Shown here in pieces: positions 1 to 9,259 of a stretch of 61,387 nucleotides of DNA. The DNA is from Planctomycetaceae bacterium (lineage in GTDB: Bacteria > Planctomycetota > Phycisphaerae > UBA1845 > UTPLA1), in assembly GCA_011525745.1 (NCBI GenBank), contig WYBU01000112.1, forward strand, positions 1 to 61,387. The letters are read 5' to 3'. The notes beneath the pieces are model-generated. The model ran no database searches and was not told the origin of the DNA. It saw nothing but the letters and a program-made list of their open reading frames with translations. Positions within the stretch are counted from its first letter, which is position 1. The number at the start of each line of letters is the position of its first letter. The position numbers were made by a program, and so were the translations under genes.

Positions 1-108
1 GATGAAATCGCCGAGCGCTGCACCTATTACCAGGCACGGAATCGGACGTCCTACGAGAGCCGCAAGCGAATGGCCCACCTCCGCGCAAAACGACGCAGCA
101 ACGAGTAG
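1..108 (+). CDS. C-terminal fragment of an unidentified protein
   Basis: Frame 1 is open from the first base to a TAG at 106-108 and gives 35 residues, running into the window from upstream. The piece is basic and rich in Arg, Tyr and Ser (it contains CTYYQARNR and ends LRAKRRSNE). A basic tail with paired tyrosines faintly recalls the C-terminus of some DDE transposases, but that is an impression and not a match. The body of the gene lies outside the window, so no function is assigned. Confidence 0.35.
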   Translation, partial: DEIAERCTYYQARNRTSYESRKRMAHLRAKRRSNE

Positions 109-672
109 ATAGCGCTGTCATACTAGTGCATGTGCGAATCCCCGTGAATTGATGAACGTACACGGGATTATTAATCTTCTCTATCAGGCCGGCTAACGTA
201 CCCCCCCCGCGTTCGCTGTCAAGAAAAAATGATAATTTTTGAGCGAAGCGACACGTGCAACGTCCGCCCAAGGCAGTGCAGCGCCTCGTGCCCAATGTTT
301 GCGAATGATGCGACTAATTGCAATAGTCATGTTTGGCTAACATCACTCGACTCGCCCGCCGTCGTAACCCGTTGTCAATCCGAAACTTGAGTGAACCATG
401 ATCACAGGATGACGTGCTCCTGTATCAGTTGCCGCAATGGTGGTTTTTGAAGTAGCATCGCAGAGGCGCTCACGAGACCGTCCCCCGCACGTGAAGGAAA
501 ACCGCCCAACTGCGGGCCGGCGTCATATGCCCGCGGAGCTTAACGGCAATCAGCAAAAAGCTGTTGTCGTTTTCACGAAGACCGTGATTCGCTATTGGCC
601 GTCGACAGGGATGCATGAGTCTGCCAACAGCACAACGTGCACTCTTCTCAGCGCGGAGAATGCGACACCCGC
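109..672. other. Intergenic region, no convincing gene
   Basis: This stretch is less GC-rich than its surroundings. It holds a run of eight C residues at 201-208 and a short AT palindrome, AAAAAT-GATA-ATTTTT, at 225-240. Short open frames are present but show no ribosome binding site and no recognisable protein. It lies between the end of the leftmost fragment and the 3' end of the minus-strand DUF362 gene, so it may hold termination signals for both, but no stem followed by a T-run was found. Confidence 0.5.
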
Positions 673-1941
673 TTAACTCGAGACAACCCGCCTCCGTGCG
701 TTCGAGAACTCCGGCGCTTCCTTCACGCACGTCGCCAGGATGCCCAGCGAGCGCAGGAACGCCCGCATCCCGCCGCGGACCGGCGTCTCCGGCGCATCTA
801 CCGTCGGGAACCCCTGCTCATCCGGCGCCAGGTTCTCCCAGTTGCGAAACAGCCGGCCCCAGTCGGTGTTCATCACCGGGTGCATCATTCCCGCGCCGAG
901 CATCGGGTACCAGTACGAGTCGTGATAGATCACGCTGGCGACGTAGGACCACGGCGCCAGCCAGGTCTTCAACGACCACTCGATCGGCCGCTTGAGCTTG
1001 CCCCAGTAAATCTGGTGCTGCATGCGGCTGGCGAAGGTCATCTTCTTGAACGGCCCGTCGAACCGCCAGTTCTCCTGCGCCGCCGTCGCGTCGCCGACGA
1101 TCTCGATCTGACGCGGATCGCCGCAGCCCAGCCCCAGATCATGCGCCAGCCGGATGAACTTGATGCTCATCGGATCCATGCCCATCAGCTTCGCCGCGAC
1201 GGCGTCGATGGCCACCTGGTCGGCCGAGGCCAGGATCACGTTCTTGGCGTGCGGAACCATGCAGCGCGGGCCGGGGCCGTCGCCGGCGAACGTGCCGTCC
1301 ATCACGGCGAACACGCCGCGGTGAATCTTCTTCTGAATCATCAGCAGGTCGACCAGCGTCTCGTGAATCACCGGGTGCGTCCAGTGCCGATGCTCGTTCA
1401 GCAGCCCGCCGAAGGCGTTTTTCATCGCGCCGGTCGTGGTGGTGAATACGTGAGTCTTGACCGTCGGCAGGTGGATGATGTTCTCGCCGATGAAGCGCTG
1501 GGGAATCAGGAAGCCGTCTTTATAGACCTCGTTGAGGCAGAGAAACCGCTTCGTCAGATCGCCGACGGCGTCGCGGATGTGAATCCAGTCTTCGCCTTCG
1601 TAAAGGTGAACGTTGCGCAGGCCGTGCGCCTGCACCACGTTGAGCTGCTTGTTCTCGCGCTCGCCGAGATGGGCGTCGATGACGACCGTGCGATTGTGGC
1701 AGGCGTGAACCTGTTGCGCATCGTAACCGTCGCGCTTCAACGCCCGGATGACGCCCTCGAGTTGCCAGGGCGTGGTGCTCGAGCCGGGGAAAAAGAAGTG
1801 CCAACTGATGTTGACCTTCAGCGCCGTATCCGCGTCCTTCGCGATGACATCCTGGTAGCCGGCCAGGTTCATCAGCTTGTGGTAGTCGGCCAGAATCGTG
1901 CGGGGCGACGTGCGAAGGATGGCGACGGTGCTTTTGGTCAT
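673..1941 (-). CDS. DUF362 domain-containing protein
   Basis: The 422-residue product matches the DUF362 family along most of its length: an early GYQDVIAKDADTALKVN block, a central IHLPTVKTH segment followed by TTGAMKNAFGG, and VAIDAVAAKLMG. Some DUF362 proteins carry 4Fe-4S ferredoxin motifs; none is seen here and cysteines are few. There is no signal peptide, so a cytoplasmic location is likely. The molecular role of the family is not established. The ATG start at 1941 has no clear Shine-Dalgarno; a TTTCGGACA sequence lies just upstream. The next gene is divergent. Family assignment is fairly secure, function unknown. Confidence 0.85.
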   Translation of the reverse strand: MTKSTVAILRTSPRTILADYHKLMNLAGYQDVIAKDADTALKVNISWHFFFPGSSTTPWQLEGVIRALKRDGYDAQQVHACHNRTVVIDAHLGERENKQLNVVQAHGLRNVHLYEGEDWIHIRDAVGDLTKRFLCLNEVYKDGFLIPQRFIGENIIHLPTVKTHVFTTTTGAMKNAFGGLLNEHRHWTHPVIHETLVDLLMIQKKIHRGVFAVMDGTFAGDGPGPRCMVPHAKNVILASADQVAIDAVAAKLMGMDPMSIKFIRLAHDLGLGCGDPRQIEIVGDATAAQENWRFDGPFKKMTFASRMQHQIYWGKLKRPIEWSLKTWLAPWSYVASVIYHDSYWYPMLGAGMMHPVMNTDWGRLFRNWENLAPDEQGFPTVDAPETPVRGGMRAFLRSLGILATCVKEAPEFSNARRRVVSS

Positions 1942-2172
1942 ATCAAATGTCCGAAATTACGGCGATCTTGGGCCATTCTGTCAATGCCGCGACGGTAAGC
2001 AAGACGCGGCGTTCCACGATTCCATCGGGGCGGCGGAATAAGAAAGAACAAGCCGTCTCCTGCCCGATGGATTTCAGGTCGATTATAGCAGTTCGCGGCG
2101 GGCGGGTTGTCGCAGCCGCCACCGCATCAGCGCTCACTCATCCGTCGCCGCGGCGCGATAACATCCCGGCAA

Positions 2173-4482
2173 ATGAGCCGCGGATCGAATCATCCCGCCG
2201 AAGGCCCCATCGACGTCCGCCGCATGCGCGGAATGCCGATCTTTCTGCTCGCATTGACGGCGCTCGTCGGCCTGGGCGCGTTCTCATCGTATGTCCTCGC
2301 CGTAGTGGTTTTTGCTCTGCCCTGCCCAGTTCTCATTCTCGCCGCGAGCACGAGCCTGGGCGCCGCGCTGATAACGCCGCTGTTGCGGATGATGCGAATG
2401 TCCGCCGATCTGTGGATCCTCAGCGCCGCCCTCGGCATCGGCCTGATCGCCCTGCTCGTGCTCATGTTTGGCGTCCTGGGCGTCATGAGCGCCGCGTTCT
2501 GGTGGACGACCCTCTTCATTACGTCGTGCCTGGGGGTCCTGGTTCGCCTGTCGACACGATCGCAGAAAAGAATTCCCCACCCCGACGCGTCCACACCGCC
2601 GGCGAACGCGAACGCATCGCAGGGCGCACGCGATCTCAGCGAATGGTTGTGGCTGCTCGCCGCGCCGTTTGCGGCGATGGCGCTGCTCGCCGCCTCGATG
2701 CCGCCGGGCGTGCAATGGATTGCCGAAGGCAACGGTTACGACGTGCTGGAATATCACCTGGCCGTGCCCAAGGAGTATTTCCTCAACGGCCGCATCAACT
2801 ACCTGCCTCACAACATTTACGCCAACATGCCGTTCAACGCGGAGATGCTTTATCTGCTGTGCATGATCCTGATCGGTGATCCGATCGAAGCCGCGATTCC
2901 GGCGCAGATGCTCAACACGCTGCTCGCCGCGCTGGCCGCCGCCTGCTGCTGGGCCGCCGCCCGCCCCTTCGGCCGCGGGCCGGCCAACGTCGCGGGAGTG
3001 GTCGTCGCGACGTGTCCGATGATCTGCTATCTGTGCGGCGTCGCCTACGTCGAGAACGGATTGCTGGCCATGACGGCCGCCGCGTTGGCATGCGCTATCC
3101 GCGCGTTCATTGACTCGGATCGCGCCTTGCGCTGGTCGATTCTGGCCGGCTGCTTTGCCGGACTCGCATGCGGCTTCAAGTACACCGCCGTGCCGATGGT
3201 GGCGTTGCCGATCGCGCTTGCCGCGCGGAGTGCGGTCGCACCGCGGGGCGGTCGGGGCAAGCTGCAAGCGGCCGGCGCTTGCGGCGCGTGCGCGGTGCTC
3301 GTGTTTTCGCCTTGGCTGGTGAAAAACGCCGTCTACACTGGGAATCCCGTGTTTCCGCTGATCCGTACGTTCTTTCCCGAGCGACCGGGAATCTGGTCGG
3401 ACGAGTTGGCCGCGCATTGGCATGAGGGTCACTTGCCCGATCCGCGCGAACGATCCGTCGGCGGCAGGCTGAGGGCGCTCGGACGCGAGGTTCTTCGGCC
3501 GGCGGGGATAACGGACGAATTCGGAGGACGCGCACCGCAATACGGCCTGCCTGCGTGGGGGCTGCCGCTGGCGCTATTCATCAGTTTCGCACTCAGGCGA
3601 TTCTCGGGCGCCACGGCTCGGTCGTCCGGCGATGCGGCACGAAGGGGTCCACGCAGCGAGCAAAACGACATAAACGGTCCGAACGGGAGCGATCCATCGC
3701 ATCGATCGAGCCTCATGGACCCCGCGAATGTCAACAACCGGCCATTCGACTCGGGCTTGCCCGCACGTGCCGCCGCCAGCCGCGCACATGGCTCGGCCGG
3801 CCGTACCGTTGGCGCGTGCGTGCTCGTAATCATCGCGACGCTGACAACCTGGCTGATTTCCACGCACCTCGTGGGGCGTTTCGCGCTGCCGATCCTGCCG
3901 CCGCTCGCCATATTGGCCGGTTTGGCGTGGTTGCGTTTCAACAGCCCCACCGGCCGCGCCTTGCTGGCGTTGTTGCTTGCGGGAGGCGCGGCGTTGAACA
4001 CTTGGGAGCTTGGCGATGTCGTCGCCCGCAACGCGGTCTTTGAATTGCCGCAACTGGCGGGCCGAACCGACCTGTTGGAATCGGGCCAGTGGCCGGAATA
4101 CGCCTACCTGGGGCGGCTGAACGAGTTGCTCGATACAGGTCATCGCGTCCTGCTGGTTGGAGAGGCCCGGACTTACTACCTTCGCGGCCGGCCCGGGCAA
4201 TACGAGTACTGTGTGGTCTTTAATCGCAACTCATTCGCCGAAGCGACTTCTCGGCAAACGCCGCCTGAGGTCCTGGGCTGGCTACGAGAGCGCGGAATAT
4301 CGCACATGTTTGTTCACTGGGTAGAAATGCGCCGACTTCGATCGTCGCGTTACGGGTTCTGGCGCCAGGTCGACGAGCCACTATTCGGCCTGCTTCAATC
4401 GGCTGGCCTGAAGGCGGTCGAAGATTTCCGCTATCACGGCTACGATCCTCGCCCCTTCGGCACGTTGTTTACTGTTCCGTAA
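2173..4482 (+). CDS. Polytopic glycosyltransferase-39-like membrane protein
   Basis: The product has about 769 residues. It begins with closely packed hydrophobic helices (FLLALTALVGLGAFSSYVL, then others). It then has a loop containing VLEYHLAVPKEYFLNG and NIYANMPFNAEMLY, typical of ArnT/PMT-like glycosyltransferases that use polyprenyl-phosphate sugars at the membrane. More helices follow, then a soluble C-terminal domain (GHRVLLVGEARTYYLRG) of the kind found in bacterial GT39-like proteins of unknown acceptor. The reading frame extends upstream to a TTG at 2107, but ATG at 2173 is more likely; ATG at 2224 just before the first helix is also possible. None has a strong ribosome binding site. 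Probable role: transfer of a sugar to lipid, polymer or protein outside the membrane. Confidence 0.75.
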   Translation: MSRGSNHPAEGPIDVRRMRGMPIFLLALTALVGLGAFSSYVLAVVVFALPCPVLILAASTSLGAALITPLLRMMRMSADLWILSAALGIGLIALLVLMFGVLGVMSAAFWWTTLFITSCLGVLVRLSTRSQKRIPHPDASTPPANANASQGARDLSEWLWLLAAPFAAMALLAASMPPGVQWIAEGNGYDVLEYHLAVPKEYFLNGRINYLPHNIYANMPFNAEMLYLLCMILIGDPIEAAIPAQMLNTLLAALAAACCWAAARPFGRGPANVAGVVVATCPMICYLCGVAYVENGLLAMTAAALACAIRAFIDSDRALRWSILAGCFAGLACGFKYTAVPMVALPIALAARSAVAPRGGRGKLQAAGACGACAVLVFSPWLVKNAVYTGNPVFPLIRTFFPERPGIWSDELAAHWHEGHLPDPRERSVGGRLRALGREVLRPAGITDEFGGRAPQYGLPAWGLPLALFISFALRRFSGATARSSGDAARRGPRSEQNDINGPNGSDPSHRSSLMDPANVNNRPFDSGLPARAAASRAHGSAGRTVGACVLVIIATLTTWLISTHLVGRFALPILPPLAILAGLAWLRFNSPTGRALLALLLAGGAALNTWELGDVVARNAVFELPQLAGRTDLLESGQWPEYAYLGRLNELLDTGHRVLLVGEARTYYLRGRPGQYEYCVVFNRNSFAEATSRQTPPEVLGWLRERGISHMFVHWVEMRRLRSSRYGFWRQVDEPLFGLLQSAGLKAVEDFRYHGYDPRPFGTLFTVP

Positions 4483-4517
4483 ATCGGTTTTCCGACCCTG
4501 AAAGCGGCATTTTACAG

Positions 4518-4546
4518 TTGACACGGTGCTTCGCTTGTGTTCTAAT
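4518..4546 (+). promoter_or_regulatory. Sigma70-type promoter of the secreted repeat protein
   Basis: A perfect -35 TTGACA (4518-4523), a 17-base spacer and a -10 TCTAAT (4541-4546, five of six consensus bases) place a transcription start near 4553. It lies just after the stop of the preceding gene and about 460 bases before the next start codon. It is the strongest promoter match seen in the window. Confidence 0.65.
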
Positions 4547-4552
4547 CAGTCA

Positions 4553-5014
4553 CGGTGGAGTTCTAGAAGTGCCGACCGGAGGGTGGAGATTCCTATCGTT
4601 ATTCCTCCCTCGGCACGCGTTGTGAGAAGCAACTGAGGGCCGTTGCCGCACCAAGCGAACGTCGTAGCGCGCCGCGATAACAAACGTGGCGTGTTTACCG
4701 ACGTCGGAAGCGGACACAAGCGCGTCGCAGCAACACTGCGGGAGCGCAGGTTGCGTGTTGCGCATTTCGATTGTTGCCGCTTGGCGAAACTGCCGGGCTG
4801 GGTTTTCGGCAATCCTGGCAAGTGCGTGCCGCGCCACTCATAGAGACGGAGGGCCAAGTCGCTTCCGTTGGGGATTGACCGTCCCGCGTAACGCCGTCTG
4901 ACGGCGTTACCGCCAATCGTTTCACAGAACATTTGTCGCTTGTCTTTTCGGCGAAGGATGCGGATTGAACGCATCGGCTGCGTCTTTTTCTAGTTCTTCT
5001 TTGGAGGTGTAGTT
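4553..5014 (+). promoter_or_regulatory. Long structured 5' leader, candidate attenuator
   Basis: About 460 bases separate the promoter from the start codon at 5015, with no convincing gene in between. At 4569-4616 there is a hairpin with arms GTGCCGA/TCGGCAC extended inward by GGAGG/CCTCC. At 4888-4910 a 10-bp perfect stem GTAACGCCGT/ACGGCGTTAC closes a 3-base loop. At the end, GATGCG/CGCATC (4957-4962 and 4970-4975) competes with ACGCA/TGCGT (4969-4973 and 4979-4983), which is followed by five Ts at 4985-4989. The last pair cannot form together, which suits an antiterminator/terminator switch, though the terminator stem is only 5 bp. A GGAGGTG ribosome binding site lies at 5003-5009. No known riboswitch class was recognised. 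Confidence 0.4.
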
Positions 5015-7483
5015 ATGGCGATCAAGCGTCCGTTGAGAAGCGCCTGCTATCTTATGGCCGTCACGGCCATATTGGCGTGTACCCAGGCATCGCTGGCACA
5101 GGTCGACATCTGGGACAGCCAGGCCAACCAACCTATCCGGCAGAACTGCGTCGACGCCAACGGGAACGGAACCTATGAGGACACCGAGTGCACCGGCCTG
5201 GTCAATCTGGGGTTGTCGTCCGGTTTCATCGGAGCGGGCCTGAACCAGCGGTGGTTCGCAAGCCCCTTCCGCGTTGACGGCCCCGACACCATGGTCGTTA
5301 CCGAAATCGGCGCGTCGTGGTTCGAGCCTGCCGGAAACGCGGGACTAGACGTCTGGTGCAAAATCTGGACCGGGACCGATGCCAACACGAACGGGAGCTT
5401 CATCGATGAGCCGCCCAACACAACCGCGACGCTGGTTTTCGACGGCTCAATCGGCCCATACGTAAGCACGACCTGTACTTCGCCCGACGAAGACTACTGC
5501 GACAAGGCGGATCCGCGGCCCAATGGCCAACCCCTGTGGTGGCACACCTACAGTCACCTGTGCATCGAACTGGCGCCGGGTAACTATTGGATCACGCTCT
5601 ATCCCGTTGGCCTGGGTCCGACCAATACGACCGGATTCAATAACCTGGCCTGGTTCATCGGCTCCCCCGGCGGCGACGAATCGCTCGAACAACCGATCGG
5701 CCCGGTCCCCCAGGACCGCGGTTCGGGTCGACGGTCCGTCACTTGGCCCTCACCCGGATTTAGCCTTTATACATTGCCGACGTCGTTCCAGCCGCAGCTT
5801 CCTCCTTCGACCCAGGAAGGGCAGGACCTTTACAACGTTTCGTTCCGCCTGCGCGGCTTCGCGCTGAGTCCCGAGGATTGCAACAATAACGGCACGCCCG
5901 ACGTGTGCGAGCCGGACTGCAACGAGAATGGCACCGCGGACGAGTGCGACATCGCCGGCGCCACGTCGGACGACTGCAACACCAACGGCGTGCCCGACGA
6001 TTGCGAGCCGCTCTTCGGCACCGACTGCAACAACAATGGGATCGACGACGTGTGCGAAGGCGGCGTCGATTGCAACGCCAACGGCACCGCCGATTTCTGC
6101 GACATCGGCAGCGGCGCGAGCACCGATTGCGACGGTGACAACGTGCCCGACGAGTGCAATCCGGGCTGCAACACGAACGGCTTCCCCGATTCGTGCGACG
6201 TCACCGGCGGAACCAGTTCCGACTGCGACGGCAACGGCGTTCCCGATGAATGCCAGTTCGACGACTGCAACAACAACGGCATACCCGACGCATGCGACAT
6301 CGCCAGCGCCGCCTCGAACGACTGCCAGCCCAATGGCATCCCCGACGAGTGCGACCTGATCGACAACGCCATGCGTTACACGCCGATCGACGACGGTCTC
6401 ATCAACAATGCCTGGGGCTTCGGCGATGGCGCGGACGTGGCCTGTGGCAACACGTTCCAGGTGCCCAACACGCCGGGCGGCAGCATGCTGGTCGCGGTCG
6501 AGGCCGCCATCGGATCGAACGTGACCGACCATCATCCTTTCACGATGGTCGTCTACACCGATCCGAACAATGACGGCAACCCGAACGACGGCGCGCGCGT
6601 CGCCATTGTGTCGTCGGTCCAGGGGACGCGCGACGCTGAGACTGGGAACTTCATTACGCTGCCGATCGACCCGCCGGTTTTTGTCGGAGCGCCGGGTAGC
6701 TGGTTCTTCGTGATGTTCCTCATCTCGGTCGGCGACAACGATCCCGACTGGTTCCCGTGTGCCCTCGACAGCACCGCGCCGAACGAGGTCGGCCGAAGCT
6801 GGACAGGCGCTGCCACCATCGGCAACTTCAATACGCTGGTGCTGGCCGCCAACCCGTTGCACCTGATCGAGCAGGATCCGGACGATCCGTTCAGCGGCAA
6901 TTTCATGGTCCGTGCCGCCTTCGCCAATTTCGCCAACGACCAGGACGGCGACGGTGAGCCGGATGAATGTGCCGTTCAGCCGTGCACGACCTGCCGCGGC
7001 GACACCAATGGCGACGGCATCATCGACGGCGAGGACATCGAGGACTTCGTCAACATGGTCATCGGCGGTGCGCCGCCGTCAACGTGCGCCGACGTCAATC
7101 ACGACGGCTCGGTGGACCAGAACGACGTTCCGCTCTTCGTCGGCTTCGTCCTCTATGGGGCGCCGTGCAACGAAATCGTCAACAACATCGAGTGCGCCGT
7201 CTGCGCTCCGGTCGACCTCTACTGCATCTACACGGTCAACAACGTGCAGGGCGGCGGATGCGGCAGTCTGCCGCAGAATGGCGGCACGATCTGTATCCTG
7301 TGCGAACCGCAACCGGGATTCCCGCCCGGCGGCGTTTGCCCGGATTACTCCGGCCGCAAGTGGCAGCACTTTGACAACAACGGCAACCTGGTTTGCACCG
7401 GCGACATCGCCGGGTTCGCTCCGGGCGGCGGCGCCGCGTGCGCGGTCTGCCCGCCGAACGGCTTCCAGGTTCTTGGCGATTAA
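5015..7483 (+). CDS. Secreted DCNxNGxPDxC-repeat protein with dockerin-like domain
   Basis: The 822-residue product starts with a clear signal peptide (LMAVTAILACTQASLAQ, cleavage near residue 29). Residues about 30-280 look like a beta-rich extracellular domain. Residues about 287-448 carry ten tandem units of the DCNNNGIPDEC type, the Asp/Asn/Cys-rich repeats of planctomycete surface proteins thought to bind calcium. A second beta domain follows, then a pair of EF-hand-like loops (GDTNGDGIIDGEDIEDF and ADVNHDGSVDQNDVPLF, about 659-718) that make a dockerin-type module, and a cysteine-rich tail of about 100 residues. The start is well supported by GGAGGTG six bases upstream. Enzyme activity cannot be assigned. 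A strong terminator follows the gene, so it is probably transcribed alone. Confidence 0.85.
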   Translation: MAIKRPLRSACYLMAVTAILACTQASLAQVDIWDSQANQPIRQNCVDANGNGTYEDTECTGLVNLGLSSGFIGAGLNQRWFASPFRVDGPDTMVVTEIGASWFEPAGNAGLDVWCKIWTGTDANTNGSFIDEPPNTTATLVFDGSIGPYVSTTCTSPDEDYCDKADPRPNGQPLWWHTYSHLCIELAPGNYWITLYPVGLGPTNTTGFNNLAWFIGSPGGDESLEQPIGPVPQDRGSGRRSVTWPSPGFSLYTLPTSFQPQLPPSTQEGQDLYNVSFRLRGFALSPEDCNNNGTPDVCEPDCNENGTADECDIAGATSDDCNTNGVPDDCEPLFGTDCNNNGIDDVCEGGVDCNANGTADFCDIGSGASTDCDGDNVPDECNPGCNTNGFPDSCDVTGGTSSDCDGNGVPDECQFDDCNNNGIPDACDIASAASNDCQPNGIPDECDLIDNAMRYTPIDDGLINNAWGFGDGADVACGNTFQVPNTPGGSMLVAVEAAIGSNVTDHHPFTMVVYTDPNNDGNPNDGARVAIVSSVQGTRDAETGNFITLPIDPPVFVGAPGSWFFVMFLISVGDNDPDWFPCALDSTAPNEVGRSWTGAATIGNFNTLVLAANPLHLIEQDPDDPFSGNFMVRAAFANFANDQDGDGEPDECAVQPCTTCRGDTNGDGIIDGEDIEDFVNMVIGGAPPSTCADVNHDGSVDQNDVPLFVGFVLYGAPCNEIVNNIECAVCAPVDLYCIYTVNNVQGGGCGSLPQNGGTICILCEPQPGFPPGGVCPDYSGRKWQHFDNNGNLVCTGDIAGFAPGGGAACAVCPPNGFQVLGD

Positions 7484-8003
7484 CAGCCAGGAAACGGGGA
7501 ATGCGTCCACACGCCCAGACGCGCTGCGGACGCACTTACCCGGCCTGACGTGACACTACCTGTCATCCTGTCCGCGTGGGCAGGAGACCCAAAGGAGAGG
7601 CGGCCTCCCGGACACACCGCGTCCGGGAGGCCGTTTTTTTTCACGGCATGGTTCGACTGAATGCGAGGCCGCAAGTCGTTCTCGTACGGAAAAAGGCGTG
7701 GAGACACGAAGGGACGAAGGAAGCAAAGACGCTGCGGGACACTCGCTCGAAAGTCGATGTCCGGTCGTGAATTGTGTGGCGCGACGTTTGAACGTCGTCA
7801 CGGGGCGCAACGAAATCCGGCCGCAGCCGCGGGAAGGCGACAAGAAGCAGCGAAGGAGCGACGAAGAGATTTTGGGGCAAATCGGCTCGCATAGCGGACC
7901 GCCCCGGATGGGGCGGTCAAAGCCCCGGCAGGAGAAACGTCGCAGTCCGACGGACACACTGCGCGATGTCTTACCCTTTCGACGTTGCGACGTATGACTT
8001 CGT
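7484..8003. other. Intergenic region with hairpins between convergent genes
   Basis: After the stop at 7483 comes a 7-bp inverted repeat (TGCGTCC 7502-7508, GGACGCA 7528-7534), a tetraloop hairpin followed by AGACCCA (about 7568-7591), and the terminator at 7601-7641. Further right, a 9-bp stem GACCGCCCC/GGGGCGGTC (7897-7918) with a 4-base loop lies beyond the 3' end of the minus-strand rodA gene. It has no T-run on either strand. No coding sequence is supported. Confidence 0.5.
7601..7641 (+). terminator. Strong intrinsic terminator
   Basis: Perfect 13-bp inverted repeat (CGGCCTCCCGGAC at 7601-7613 and its complement at 7621-7633), 7-base loop, then eight Ts at 7634-7641. It ends transcripts from the secreted repeat protein gene 118 bases upstream. 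Confidence 0.95.
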
Positions 8004-9200
8004 TTACGCCTTCGCCTCCTCGTCGCCGAATTCGAACGGCTTGTGCGCGATCATCCGCGGCCGGTGACGCGCCACGCTGATCAGCAGGCCGACCGCCGCG
8101 AAGCAGGTTACCAGGCTGCTGCCGCCCGAGCTGATGAACGGCAGCGTCATGCCCGTAATCGGCATCAGCCCCATCGTCATTCCGATGTTGACGGTCGCCT
8201 GTACGCCGATCATCGCCGACAGCCCCACCGCCACGAGCCGCGAGAACGGATCGTGCGTCGCCGACGCCGCCGCCAGCCCGGCCGTCAGCAAAACGACGTA
8301 GGCCAGAATCACCGCCGCCGCGCCGGCGAAACCGAACTGATGCGCGATGACGGCGAAAATGAAATCGTTGTGCTCCTCGGGAAGGAGATTGTGACGGAAA
8401 AAGGCGGCATCCTCGGCGTCCTGGCCGAGCAACTGCCCGCTGCCGATGGCGGTCTTCGACTGCCGAAGCTGAAAGCCCGGCCCCATCTGCCAGCGCGGAT
8501 CGGGATCATTCTGCCGGAACAGGACGTCGATCCGCTGCCGCTGATAGTCGTCCATCAGCCCCGAGAAATAAAACGCCGGCGCGGCGGCGGCGCCCAGAAC
8601 GGCAAACAGCGCCAAGTGACGCTTGCGCGCCCCGGCCGCGAACAGCATGACAAACAACACCGGCATCAGCAGCAGCGACGTGCCCAGGTCCGGCTCCAGC
8701 AGAATCAGCGCCGTCGGCGCGAGCGTCAGCAGAAACGGCGGCATCAGCCCGCGAATCGTGCGGTAGTTCGAGCGAAAGCGCAGATAGGCCGCCAACGCCA
8801 GCACGAAGACGATCTTGGCCGCGTCCGAAACCTGGAATTGCAGCGGACCCAGCACGATCCAGCGCGTCGTGTTGCGGCGAACCGGGATCACCGGATCGAG
8901 CGGCAGATCCCGCGCCACCGCCAGAACGGCAAGCAGCACCAGAGTCAGGCCGAACAGCGGATACGCGAACCGCCCCAGCGCCTTGTGCCCCACCGCCGCC
9001 GCGGCCCCGGCGGCCAGCAGGCCGACCGCCGCGAACGCAAGCTGCCGTCGCGTTTGTGCGTAAGTCGCGCCAGGCGACTTTTCGCTCGCGTAGATCGCCG
9101 CCAGCCCGGCGCCGGTCAATCCCAGCGCGACGAGCAGAATCAGGCGGGCGCTCCACGGCAGTGGTCGCTGCGGTGTCTCCAGGTCCGGCACATCCCCCAT
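8004..9200 (-). CDS. rodA: RodA-type SEDS peptidoglycan glycosyltransferase
   Basis: The 398-residue product has about ten membrane helices and the signatures of the FtsW/RodA/SpoVE family: LEPDLGTSLLL, IGSGQLLGQ, NLLPEEHNDFIFAVIAHQFG and PITGMTLPFISSGGSS. The VNIGMTMGLMPITG block resembles RodA more than FtsW. SEDS proteins polymerise lipid II at the membrane, normally with a class B penicillin-binding protein and MreBCD. None of those partners is nearby, so the cell-elongation role rests on family resemblance. The ATG start has GGAG about eleven bases upstream. The gene is divergent from the next membrane protein gene with only about 60 bp between them. Confidence 0.85.
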   Translation of the reverse strand: MGDVPDLETPQRPLPWSARLILLVALGLTGAGLAAIYASEKSPGATYAQTRRQLAFAAVGLLAAGAAAAVGHKALGRFAYPLFGLTLVLLAVLAVARDLPLDPVIPVRRNTTRWIVLGPLQFQVSDAAKIVFVLALAAYLRFRSNYRTIRGLMPPFLLTLAPTALILLEPDLGTSLLLMPVLFVMLFAAGARKRHLALFAVLGAAAAPAFYFSGLMDDYQRQRIDVLFRQNDPDPRWQMGPGFQLRQSKTAIGSGQLLGQDAEDAAFFRHNLLPEEHNDFIFAVIAHQFGFAGAAAVILAYVVLLTAGLAAASATHDPFSRLVAVGLSAMIGVQATVNIGMTMGLMPITGMTLPFISSGGSSLVTCFAAVGLLISVARHRPRMIAHKPFEFGDEEAKA

Positions 9201-9259
9201 CTTGTCGCTCCGTCGTCACGCCCCTGAATTCGCCGCTGTCTTCGTCCGATCATCCCATT

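Noticed and set aside
437..676. A 79-codon plus-strand frame in the left intergenic region
   Set aside because: No ribosome binding site and no resemblance to a protein family.
637..1998. A 453-codon plus-strand open frame
   Set aside because: It lies opposite the DUF362 gene, is very rich in Arg, His and Pro, and matches no family. High GC at third positions opens such shadow frames.
4546..4974. A 142-codon minus-strand open frame in the leader
   Set aside because: No ribosome binding site and no domain. The stretch is better explained as the leader of the downstream plus-strand gene.
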